DNA of 64,000 nucleotides, from positions 62,001 to 126,000 of the forward strand of contig NZ_JACRSS010000003.1 in NCBI RefSeq assembly GCF_014384805.1, read 5' to 3'. Shown here piece by piece: positions 53,588-62,830 of the stretch; the first letter of the stretch is position 1; each line of letters begins with the position of its first letter. The DNA is from Guopingia tenuis (GTDB lineage: Bacteria; Bacillota; Clostridia; Christensenellales; Christensenellaceae). The notes below the pieces were generated by a model, which saw nothing but the letters and a program-made list of their open reading frames with translations, was not told where the DNA came from and searched no databases. The position numbers and the translations under genes are program-made.

Positions 53588-55282
53588 ATGGATTACAAGG
53601 AAAAGTTGGCAGCCGCCCTGGCCCCCCTTGCGGGATTGCCGGCCGGCGAACTCAAGGATATGCTGGAAACGCCGCCGGACCCGGCCATGGGCGATTTTGC
53701 CCTGCCCTGCTTCAAGCTGGCGCGCACGATGAAGAAGGCGCCTCCGGCCATTGCGCAGGAGCTTCAGCAAAGCCTTTCCCTCCCGTCCGGCATCGGCCGC
53801 TCGGAGGTCAAGGGCGGTTATCTCAATTTCTTTCTGAACCAGTCCTCCTTTGCCGCGGATATTCTGACAGCGGTGGCAAAAGCCGGGGCGGACTATGGCT
53901 CCTCCTCCAAGGGGGAAGGGAAAACCATTGTCCTTGACTATTCCTCGGTGAACATTGCCAAGCCCTTCCATATCGGCCACCTCTCCACGACGGCCATCGG
54001 CAACTCTCTCTACCGCATCTATTCCTTCCTGGGATACCATTGCGTAGGCGTCAACCATCTGGGCGACTGGGGCACCCAGTTCGGCAAGCTCATCGCGGCT
54101 TATAAGCATTGGGGCAGCCGGGAAGAGATCGAGAAGAAATCCATTCACGGCCTTCTGGAGCTGTATGTCCGGTTCCATGAGGAGGCAAAGAAGGATCCTG
54201 CTCTGGATGACGAGGGCCGCGCCTGGTTCAAAAAAATCGAGGACGGCGACGCCGAGGCTCTGGAAATCTTCGGCTGGTTCAAGGAGATCACTCTGAAAGA
54301 AGTGGGCAAGGTCTATGACCTTTTGGGTGTGAAATTTGATTCCTATGCCGGCGAGAGCTTCTATAACGATAAAATGCAGCCGGTCATCGACGAGCTTCGG
54401 GAAAAGAACATGCTGGAGCTGAGCGACGGGGCCTATGTCGTTCGGCTGGATGAGGATAACCTGCCGCCCTGCATCATTTTGAAGTCGGACGGGACAACCC
54501 TCTATGCCACCCGCGACCTGGCCGCCGCTTTTTACCGCAAAAAGACATATGATTTCGATAAATGCCTCTATGTCGTTGCCTATCAGCAGAACCTGCATTT
54601 CAAGCAGCTCTTCAAGGTGATCGAAAAAATGGGCTATCCCTGGGCCAAGGATATGATCCATGTCAATTTCGGCATGGTTTCGCTCCAGGACGGCACGCTT
54701 TCCACCCGGGAGGGCCGGGTCGTCTTTTTGGAGGATGTTCTCCATCAGGCTATGGACAAGACCCTGCGCGTCATCAACGAGAAGAATCCCGAGCTTCCGG
54801 ACAAGGAAGCCGTCGCTCGGGAAGTGGGCGTGGGCGCCGTGGTGTTCAGCGCGCTTTCCAACAGCCGCATCAAGGATATCGTGTTCGATCTGGATCGGGT
54901 GTTGAATTTCGATGGTGAAACCGGGCCCTATGTCCAATACACCCATGCCCGGGCCATGAGCGTGCTGCGCAAGGCAGGGGACGGCGCCGAATCTGCGCCG
55001 GACTATTCGGCCCTGGAAGGTGAACAGGCGCTGGCCGTTCTCAAAAACCTGGCGGCGTTCCCGGATATCGTGGAAAAAGCCTGCGAAAAGAACGAGCCCT
55101 CGGTGGTGACGCGGCATATGATCGACCTGGCCCAGTCCTTCAACAAGTTCTATTATGACATCCGCATCATCGACGAGGATGCAGCGGCCACAGCCGCCCG
55201 GCTGGAGCTTTGCCGGGCCACGGCCCAGGTTTTGAAAACCGGCCTCTATCTCATCGGCGTGGGCGCGCCGGACCGGATGTAA
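53588..55282 (+). CDS. argS: Arginyl-tRNA synthetase
   Basis: 564 residues. Charges tRNA-Arg. N-terminal additional domain (KLAAALAPLAGLPAGELKDM), HIGH motif HIGH (128-131) in KPFHIGHLST, then HLGDWGTQFGKL and YVVAYQQNLHFKQLF. The KMSKS loop is degenerate (TLSTREGRVVFLEDVL), as usual in ArgRS. The C terminus carries the anticodon-binding DALR domain, ending GVGAPDRM. The ATG at 53588 has a weak GGTGTG; an open frame extends far upstream but lacks conserved sequence. serS follows after 51 bp. Confidence 0.95.
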   Translation: MDYKEKLAAALAPLAGLPAGELKDMLETPPDPAMGDFALPCFKLARTMKKAPPAIAQELQQSLSLPSGIGRSEVKGGYLNFFLNQSSFAADILTAVAKAGADYGSSSKGEGKTIVLDYSSVNIAKPFHIGHLSTTAIGNSLYRIYSFLGYHCVGVNHLGDWGTQFGKLIAAYKHWGSREEIEKKSIHGLLELYVRFHEEAKKDPALDDEGRAWFKKIEDGDAEALEIFGWFKEITLKEVGKVYDLLGVKFDSYAGESFYNDKMQPVIDELREKNMLELSDGAYVVRLDEDNLPPCIILKSDGTTLYATRDLAAAFYRKKTYDFDKCLYVVAYQQNLHFKQLFKVIEKMGYPWAKDMIHVNFGMVSLQDGTLSTREGRVVFLEDVLHQAMDKTLRVINEKNPELPDKEAVAREVGVGAVVFSALSNSRIKDIVFDLDRVLNFDGETGPYVQYTHARAMSVLRKAGDGAESAPDYSALEGEQALAVLKNLAAFPDIVEKACEKNEPSVVTRHMIDLAQSFNKFYYDIRIIDEDAAATAARLELCRATAQVLKTGLYLIGVGAPDRM

Positions 55283-55309
55283 ACAGAAAATTTGATCCCA
55301 CTATTATAA

Positions 55310-56599
<1,290 letters not shown>

Positions 56600-56617
56600 A
56601 AATCTGTTCTATGTTGG

Positions 56618-56651
56618 AAAAGCCCTTCTCCGCAAAGAGATGGGCTTTTTT
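56618..56651 (+). terminator. argS-serS terminator
   Basis: AAAAGCCC...TCTC / GAGA...GGGCTTTTTT, 19 bp after the serS stop. Confidence 0.85.
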
Positions 56652-57271
56652 GTACAAATATATCGCCGCGGTCTATGAGTGGAACTCAAATTCTATTGCT
56701 TCTCGATGAGGGAGAAGCGGCAATTTTCATCTTTTGGCGACCTTCCCTTTTCCATCCACCCAATGCGGGAACTGCTGAACCCCCCCGTCTATGTTTCTCT
56801 CAGCTTTTCGGTTTCCGCCCGTGATGCAGATGAATCTTCTGCCGCCGCCCTCTCGCCTGATGCGCGGATATCCGGGCAATTTTATTTCGCATTCCCGGCT
56901 GTAAGCTGCCTCTTTCCCCGTTGCATTTCCGTTCATTCCGTCGAAAAGGCTGCTCCTATAGCCGGAATATCCATCTGGCCCCTATTCTTTTAATATATTT
57001 TCATGTGCAAATGGCTGTTCCCGGCGGAACCGGCCGTATTTTTCAAACAGGCAGGGACCCATGTCATATTCACGCCAGGTATGCGAACAGGAGCTGCCGG
57101 CCGTATATGGACTGCCGCTTATTCATGTATAATACACGAATTCCATTGTCCCGGCTTATCCGGACATTCCGCCCTTGCGGTTTTGCCGTTCCGGCTTTTT
57201 TTGCGGCAAAGAGAATTTTTCTCATTCCCTTGCTCTCCTGCCGCCGCGCCTGCCAGCCCTTTTACACTGTT
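56652..57271. other. 620-bp gene-free stretch
   Basis: No credible gene on either strand. A TATAAT at 57128-57133 has no good -35, and no product downstream. The DNA is pyrimidine-rich on the plus strand; nothing else stands out. Confidence 0.35.
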
Positions 57272-57304
57272 AAAAAGCGGCGGACCGTGTTTCCGCCGCT
57301 TTTT
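57272..57304. terminator. Terminator of the 76-aa peptide gene
   Basis: Perfect 13-bp arms AAAAAGCGGCGGA / TCCGCCGCTTTTT, 7-nt loop. Confidence 0.9.
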
Positions 57305-57315
57305 TATCGATTGGC

Positions 57316-57546
57316 TCATTTTTTGCCGTCTGCCCTTTGCCCGTCGTTCCTATCAAAACCTACAGCATTGATAAAATCTGCCGTTGCCCGGGCCAGCTGC
57401 TCCTGTGCATCGCAGGCCGCCCGCAGGGGACCGCCAATCAGCTCCTCCATAGGCAGACCCGAAAACTGTTCCGCAAGCCCCGTGCCGCCGTTTATCTCCT
57501 GAGCCTCTTCTTCCGCCAATGGGCGGGTTTGAATTTCCTTTTTCAT
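57316..57546 (-). CDS. Short peptide: DUF2589-like core behind a Gly-Gly leader-like segment
   Basis: 76 residues. Residues 1-21 (MKKEIQTRPLAEEEAQEINGG) look like a double-glycine leader. The rest, FSGLPMEELIGGPLRAACDA... followed by ATADFINAVGF, resembles the start of DUF2589-type proteins (L-P-(L/M)-x-x-L-I-G-x-P-L-x-A). The start has a strong AAGGAGG, and a perfect terminator follows, so it is a real, separately transcribed gene. No ABC exporter with a C39 peptidase is in the window, so secretion is only a suggestion. Confidence 0.6.
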   Translation of the reverse strand: MKKEIQTRPLAEEEAQEINGGTGLAEQFSGLPMEELIGGPLRAACDAQEQLARATADFINAVGFDRNDGQRADGKK

Positions 57547-57598
57547 AGATGGCCCCTCCTTATTTCTCTCTGCCTTTATATACGGCCAGAAAAGAAAA

Positions 57599-57616
57599 GC
57601 AGCTCAAAAAAGCTGC
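57599..57616 (-). terminator. Terminator of the GyrI-kinase-glycosylase operon
   Basis: GCAGCT / AGCTGC with a T6G loop, then TTTTCTTTT on the minus strand; it overlaps the stop codon of the GyrI-like gene. Confidence 0.7.
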
Positions 57617-58254
57617 AATTTTTCCCGAACCGGCGTCCGCAATACGGTTTTCAGCCGTTCCGGCGCCGTGCGGCGGGGATCTGACAGATAAATCTCATGG
57701 TGCCTGCGCCGGGTTCCCAAATCGCCGCGAAGGCCATTCTGTTCCATAAACGCCGCCAGTTTTTCCATGGAGGCTTCCTCCGCGCTATAGGGGCCCATGT
57801 GCATCACTTGCACGCATTCCCCCTCGGCATATGTAAAAAACCGGGCCCGTTCTATAGATATCTCGGGCTTTTTCCGCCGGCATTCCTCCGCCGCCCAGGA
57901 AAACACCTCCGGCGTCACAAATTCCGGCTGCCGGATCATGGCCGTCCAGTGCCAGTCCGCCCGGCAGTCCATTTCCAGGCGGCCTTCCGCGGGATCGCCG
58001 CTCCACCAAAGTCCCTCCAGCGGCGGCACCACATATTCAAAATATCCCGGCGGCGGCGTGCCCATCTTGCTCATTTTTATGGTAAAAGACAGGGCATAAA
58101 GCGCAGAAATGGCGGCCTGGTATTCCTCTCCCTCCGGAGCCCCCTGCCCGTCTACTGCGATAAAATGCATCTGCGGTACCAGAATGCGCATGGGCGTCTT
58201 TCCAGGCATATATAAATCCTTATATTCCTTCTTATAATCCAGCTTATCCGCCAT
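57604..58254 (-). CDS. GyrI-like small-molecule-binding domain protein
   Basis: 216 residues. DYKKEYKDLYMPGKTPMRI, FIAVDGQGAPEGEEYQAAIS and FEYVVPPLEGLWW are the usual blocks of stand-alone GyrI-like (SRPBCC-unrelated, SHS2-type) proteins. They bind hydrophobic or aromatic ligands and some hydrolyse them; the ligand here is unknown. The ATG at 58254 overlaps the kinase stop codon by 11 bp. Last gene of a three-gene operon. Confidence 0.85.
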   Translation of the reverse strand: MADKLDYKKEYKDLYMPGKTPMRILVPQMHFIAVDGQGAPEGEEYQAAISALYALSFTIKMSKMGTPPPGYFEYVVPPLEGLWWSGDPAEGRLEMDCRADWHWTAMIRQPEFVTPEVFSWAAEECRRKKPEISIERARFFTYAEGECVQVMHMGPYSAEEASMEKLAAFMEQNGLRGDLGTRRRHHEIYLSDPRRTAPERLKTVLRTPVREKLQLF

Positions 58255-58762
58255 GTTCCTCCTCCTGCAAAATTGCCGCGATGTGCTCCGCAGCCTTCCG
58301 GGGCGATATGTCCGTCACGTCGATTTTCCGCGTCCGCATGCTTTCATAGAGAGGCAGCCGCGCCATGCTTCTTTCCATAATATCCGGCTCCCGCCTGCCG
58401 CAGCGGATGTCCTTTTCCAGCCGCTCCCGCAGGGCCTTCTGCGTGCATTGCAGGGTAAAATCGTATTCCTGGAATGCAATCCCTGTCAGCCTTTGGCGAA
58501 GTTCGGCCAGAATCTCCTCCCCGGGAAGCACCCAGCCGAATATCACCGTTTCCAGCGCCGGATTCTCCAGAAAATTCCTGAGCAGAAAAGATATGTTTTC
58601 CAGGGCCATCCCCTTGTTTTGCGGCGTGACCAGAAAGGGGTTCATATCCCAGCACCAGTCTCCATCCAGATACACGCAGGGGGCCAGGAGCTTTTTCAGC
58701 TCTTGGCAGACAGTGCTTTTGCCGACACCCATGGTCCCGTTTACGACGACTAGCCGTTTCAA
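58244..58762 (-). CDS. P-loop kinase-like ATPase
   Basis: 172 residues. Walker A is NGTMGVGKST (8-17); DGDWCWDMNPF and a lid-type RLEKDIRCGRREPD (two Arg) follow. This is the small AAA/shikimate-kinase-like nucleoside or antibiotic kinase type. Substrate is unknown. The ATG at 58762 overlaps the fusion-protein stop by 4 bp (ATGA), and the next gene overlaps its end, so all three are coupled. Confidence 0.8.
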   Translation of the reverse strand: MKRLVVVNGTMGVGKSTVCQELKKLLAPCVYLDGDWCWDMNPFLVTPQNKGMALENISFLLRNFLENPALETVIFGWVLPGEEILAELRQRLTGIAFQEYDFTLQCTQKALRERLEKDIRCGRREPDIMERSMARLPLYESMRTRKIDVTDISPRKAAEHIAAILQEEEHGG

Positions 58763-59727
58763 AGCCGCTTCTCCATCTGATAGTTCGTGAGGGCAACGCC
58801 CCGGCGGAAAACCGTCTGCTCTCCCTTCAGAGCATAGCCCCGGCGGGCAAAAAATCCCCGGGCGGTAATGGACGCCTCCACCCGGAACGCGGATACTCCC
58901 GCCGCCCGGGCCCGGTTCTCCAAGGCCTCAGCCAGCTCCCCGGCTACGCCCGTCCCCCGCCAGCCAGGCTGGACATAGAGGCAGTCAAAGGTTTTCCCCT
59001 TCCGGTTGGCAAAGCCGATGAGCGTTTCCCCCGCCCGAGCCGTCAGGGCGTCGTCGCTGTCCCAAAGGATGCCCGAAAACCGCTCGGCATCCTCCCGTTC
59101 CGGCGCCCAGGCAGCCAGCTGCTCCGGGGTATAATCCTGGCAATTCACCATATGCACCGCATCATAGAACAGATGCGCCATCTCCCGTCCATCCTCCGGC
59201 CGGGCATCCAGCAGCCGCACCTCCTCCAAAAAGGGAAGAATCTGCCGGTATTCTTTTTCCAGTTCTTCCAGGGAAACTCCAGCATTCGCCGGGCTGGTGG
59301 AAGGCAGATAAACGGAAATCTGGCCGGTCTGCGCCTGCAAGTAGCGGGCATATAACTCGGTGGCTTTACGCCCCGTCGTGAAAATCCGGCGGATGGATGC
59401 CTCCTTCAAAATCTCCCCCAGATCGTTGGCAACCGGGTTTTGGATGCTCTCGTCTGCCGCCCCCCGGATCTCACAGGACGCCAGCACGTCCCAAAGGGCG
59501 ATATGGTGCCGCCGGGCCATCGCCTCTCGCCCGGCGTTGTCCGCCGGAGTCTCTTCCCCCAAAATTCCCGCCAGCACCCGCCAGAAACGGTTTTGGGGAT
59601 GGGTGTAATAAAATCCGTTTTCCCGGGATTTGGGGGAGGGCATGGTCCCCAGAATCAAAACTCGCGAGCTGGCGTCATATACCGGCCGCAGAGGGTGAAC
59701 AATTTTTTGTGTCTCACTTTTCTCCAT
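58759..59727 (-). CDS. DNA-deoxyinosine glycosylase (UDG superfamily) fused to GNAT acetyltransferase
   Basis: 322 residues in two parts. 1-168: hypoxanthine-DNA glycosylase of the UDG superfamily, with ILGTMPSPKSRENGFYYTHP and NRFWRVL; IALWDVLASC and PSTSPAN are further blocks. 170-322: GNAT domain with LFYDAVHMVNCQDYTPEQLA and the acyl-CoA loop VQPGWRGTGVAGEL. One protein thus links excision of deaminated adenine to an acetyltransferase of unknown target. The ATG at 59727 has CAGGAG 6 nt upstream. First gene of the operon. Confidence 0.85.
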   Translation of the reverse strand: MEKSETQKIVHPLRPVYDASSRVLILGTMPSPKSRENGFYYTHPQNRFWRVLAGILGEETPADNAGREAMARRHHIALWDVLASCEIRGAADESIQNPVANDLGEILKEASIRRIFTTGRKATELYARYLQAQTGQISVYLPSTSPANAGVSLEELEKEYRQILPFLEEVRLLDARPEDGREMAHLFYDAVHMVNCQDYTPEQLAAWAPEREDAERFSGILWDSDDALTARAGETLIGFANRKGKTFDCLYVQPGWRGTGVAGELAEALENRARAAGVSAFRVEASITARGFFARRGYALKGEQTVFRRGVALTNYQMEKRL

Positions 59728-59812
59728 GTGTTCTCCTGTTCCAGTCTTTTCTGCAACCCTTCCGTCAATCGTCCCTTGCGGGCTTCTGCCCGATTCCCTT
59801 TTATTTTCTTCT

Positions 59813-61093
59813 TTATCGGCGTTTCACTACCACACTCACCCCGTTGGGGATCACGGCAATGCGAGCGTCCTTTCCCTTTGCCGCCAGGGCGCGCTCCAGC
59901 GCCTCCCCGGGCGACGCGGCGTATTCCATCTTCATGGCGGCAACCGTCTCCTTCAGCTCCGGCCGCGTCACGAGAATCACCCGGTGCTTTTCCAGCACCC
60001 GCGCCAGAATTTGATATTGCCATTGATCGGCCACGGTCTTGTCCATGGGGATTTTTCGAATCTCCTCCAAAAGCGCCGACGGCGACGCACACCCCGCCAG
60101 GGCACGGTAGAAGCTCTCTCCGCCCGTGCCGTCCAGGCATTCGGCACAGAGGATGAGGATGGCGCCCGGCGCGGCGGCGGCCTCCGCTGCCGTCATGCCC
60201 TTCACGGCCTGATACAGGTTCTGATCCAGCGGCGCGCCGCCATTGGATGTGAGGATAATATCCGCCTCTTCCACTTCCAATGTGCAGTAGGGCGCAAGAA
60301 ATGTGCAGCCCGCCGCATGGGCTTCCAGAGCGTCTCCGGCAAAGGCCGCCACCACCCGTTTTTCTTCATCGATGACCACATTAACAATGTAGGCCAGCCC
60401 AGCCATCCGGGCCGCCGCCTCCATATCCCGGTGAATGGGATTGCCCTCCAAAATGCCCGTGCGGGCAAAGGGGCTGTCGATAAAAGCCGCGCAGTGGTTT
60501 CCATGCACGGTGACCCGGTCGCAGATCCCCGGCAGCACGCTCTTGCGCCCGCCGGAATATCCGGCGAAAAAGTGCGGCTCAATAAACCCTTCCGCCACCA
60601 GCAGATCGGCTTCCGCCGCCGCCTTATCGACGATCAGATGGGCTCCCGAGGGAAGTACGCCAATATCGACATTGCTTTCCGGGATCTCGCAGTCGTGAAC
60701 GACGATCCGTTCCCGCTGCGCGATATCCCGCCCCAGCTTTGCCTCCAGCTCTTCCGGCGTCGTGCCCCGGTGGCACCCAGTGGCTACCAAAAGTGTGATG
60801 CCGATTTCCGGGTTCTCCCGCCGCAGTTCTTCCAGCATGAAGGGCAGAATATGGCGGCTGGGCACTGGCCGGGTATGGTCGCTCACGATGACCACAGCGT
60901 TTTTCTTCCCCCGGGCCAGCTTCCAGAGCGGCTCACTCCCGATGGGATTTTTCATTGCCTCCCGGACGATGGCATCCTCATCCCCTCTTTGGGGCAGTTC
61001 ATCAATGCGCGATGTATACACCCGCGCCTGCGCCGGAAGGATGGTTTCCAGCCCCCCAGATCCATAGGGAATGCGCAGCTTTTGTTCTTTCAT
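59813..61093 (-). CDS. larA: Nickel-dependent lactate racemase (LarA)
   Basis: 426 residues. From the ATG at 61093 the key residues take the standard LarA numbers: His108 (ATGCH), His174 (IEPH), Lys184 (GYSGGRK, the lysine that carries the pincer cofactor) and His200 (HGNH). SDHTRPVP is also present. The enzyme interconverts D- and L-lactate or a related 2-hydroxy acid using the nickel-pincer nucleotide made by LarB/C/E, which are not in the window. GAGGAG precedes the start. An in-frame start 4 codons upstream has no RBS. Confidence 0.93.
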   Translation of the reverse strand: MKEQKLRIPYGSGGLETILPAQARVYTSRIDELPQRGDEDAIVREAMKNPIGSEPLWKLARGKKNAVVIVSDHTRPVPSRHILPFMLEELRRENPEIGITLLVATGCHRGTTPEELEAKLGRDIAQRERIVVHDCEIPESNVDIGVLPSGAHLIVDKAAAEADLLVAEGFIEPHFFAGYSGGRKSVLPGICDRVTVHGNHCAAFIDSPFARTGILEGNPIHRDMEAAARMAGLAYIVNVVIDEEKRVVAAFAGDALEAHAAGCTFLAPYCTLEVEEADIILTSNGGAPLDQNLYQAVKGMTAAEAAAAPGAILILCAECLDGTGGESFYRALAGCASPSALLEEIRKIPMDKTVADQWQYQILARVLEKHRVILVTRPELKETVAAMKMEYAASPGEALERALAAKGKDARIAVIPNGVSVVVKRR

Positions 61094-61345
61094 AACTCTC
61101 CTCATACTATGGCAAAATCATTCTCGGGTTTCCGGCGGGGTGGGCAGGCCATCCGCCAAAAACCGTTTCTTTTTCTTCCCTGTTTACGCATCACTTGCCA
61201 GATGCGGTTCCCGGCCGCCCGCTCCCAAAAGGCTTTCCCGGAAAGCTTCCTTCCGCGGTGTGCGCCGGCGATAGACATTTCCCTGCACCCCAAGAAAAAG
61301 GCGCGGAGGAAATCCACTCCATCCACCGCCTTCCCCCTGAAATTC

Positions 61346-62428
61346 TTAAAAGGTAAACTTCACAAAGGGCGTATCGCAGGGGTTCGCCGGGCAGACGTGA
61401 ATTTCCCCTTTGGTCAGGTTCATGAGCACGCAACAGGTGGTGCAGTAGCGGTCTGCCTTAGGCTCCGTGGGGTTTTCATGGCTGCAGATGCCGTTGGGAT
61501 AGTCGGCATGGTCGGAAAACACCCGTTTGATATCCGAAAGGCCGATGGGGCCTTCCACCATCCGCAGCAGCTTATCCACCCGCCCCCGGCGCATGAAGGA
61601 GCTGGCCGCGCCGAATTTCATCGTATCCTTATAGGGATAGCGGGGCACGCGATTGCTGACAAAATGGTTGGTATGCACGAGAATGCTCTCCTTGGGATAG
61701 AGAACATCGAAATCCTCCCCCGCCAGCTCGATATCCAGCGCCTCGCCGTCCCGGGTTGCCATCATAACATTGCCGCAGCAGGCCACGCGCTTTTTTGTCG
61801 CCGCCGCCACAGCATGGCAGAAGTTGTCCGCCTCCAGAATTCCCCGAAGGGCCAGCAGCAGCGGCACTCCCTCCGCCTTGCAGTCACTGGCCAGGGCATT
61901 CAGCAGAATCCCGACGCCCGCCGAGTTCATACCCATTTTGGCAAGCGTCCCAGCTTCCACAAGTGTGATGATCTCAGGCTTCCCCGGCTTTTTCACCCGG
62001 AGCAGCAACACACATTCCCGAAGAGCCATTTTCCAGTCCCATGTCTGGCAGAGCAGCGTGTCTCCATGTTCTGCCCGTTCCGGCGTCACCGAAACCGTAG
62101 TGCATCCATCGGTATTCGTGCTGCCGCTCTGGAAGGTGATCTCGCTGCGGCAGTTGAGGGTCAGGATATCGTCAAAGGGAACGCCCGCCCCCTCGGCAAT
62201 CCCCTCCATCTCTTCAATGAATTCCGGGTTATAGTCTGTAATGGCGGGAATATACGTCCGGGCAATGGCATTTGCCTTCTTCCAGGCAATTCCCTGGTTT
62301 TCAAACATGGTCTGATAGGCCGCAATGGTCTTTTTCACCAGCTCCCCCGCTTCGCTTCCATGGGCCAGTCCCACTTCCCTGGCGGTTCCCTCAGCCGTCA
62401 ACACATGCACGCCGTCAATTGTTTTCAT
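61346..62428 (-). CDS. C45-family peptidase / acyltransferase (Ntn-hydrolase)
   Basis: 360 residues. The autocatalytic nucleophile is Cys109 in NTDGCTTVSV, as in acyl-CoA:6-aminopenicillanate acyltransferase-like proteins. TWDWKMALRECVLLLRVKKP and LMNLTKGEIHVCPANPCD are family blocks. Such enzymes cut or form amide bonds on small acylated substrates. The ATG at 62428 has AGGAGGAAAACC upstream. It is 252 bp upstream of larA on the same strand, and divergent from a GntR regulator that may control it. Confidence 0.85.
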   Translation of the reverse strand: MKTIDGVHVLTAEGTAREVGLAHGSEAGELVKKTIAAYQTMFENQGIAWKKANAIARTYIPAITDYNPEFIEEMEGIAEGAGVPFDDILTLNCRSEITFQSGSTNTDGCTTVSVTPERAEHGDTLLCQTWDWKMALRECVLLLRVKKPGKPEIITLVEAGTLAKMGMNSAGVGILLNALASDCKAEGVPLLLALRGILEADNFCHAVAAATKKRVACCGNVMMATRDGEALDIELAGEDFDVLYPKESILVHTNHFVSNRVPRYPYKDTMKFGAASSFMRRGRVDKLLRMVEGPIGLSDIKRVFSDHADYPNGICSHENPTEPKADRYCTTCCVLMNLTKGEIHVCPANPCDTPFVKFTF

Positions 62429-62751
62429 GGTTTTCCTCCTGCGTTTTCCAATCTGTCTATTGGGAAAAAACTTTCCTTTATTAGTTTTATTGTATCATTG
62501 CCCCCCTGCCTGCGCAATGGGTTCCCGGGGGTTTTCGGCTTCGGTACTTTCTTTTTTTCTCTCCATGTATAAAATTTTTATAAAGATTTATGCATCTTGC
62601 CGAGCCTTTCCCTTGTTCCCTGGGAGATCTTGCAAAAAACTGCATTTTATCCGCTTTTCGTGGCATCTTTCTCTGTATACCATACCCAAAAAGGGATTTC
62701 TGCAATCCACAAAAAATCCCCGCTTTTTCGGGAAACGGCCGTGACGGCGCA
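62429..62751. other. Divergent control region between C45 peptidase and GntR
   Basis: 402 bp between start codons in total. AT-rich near 62470-62500; no clear palindromic operator was identified. Confidence 0.35.
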
Positions 62752-62780
62752 TTGGAACTCCTCGCTTTTTGTGATAAAAT
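62752..62780 (+). promoter_or_regulatory. Promoter of the GntR gene
   Basis: TTGGAA (62752-62757), 17-bp spacer, TAAAAT (62775-62780). Confidence 0.5.
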
Positions 62781-62830
62781 GGCAATATTAAATGGAAAAA
62801 CAAAGAAATGCGGAGAAAGGAAGTCAGGAT

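Noticed and set aside
59726..62572. 948-codon open frame antisense to larA and the C45 peptidase
   Set aside because: Spans two well-supported genes and their spacer on the opposite strand; no protein-like pattern.
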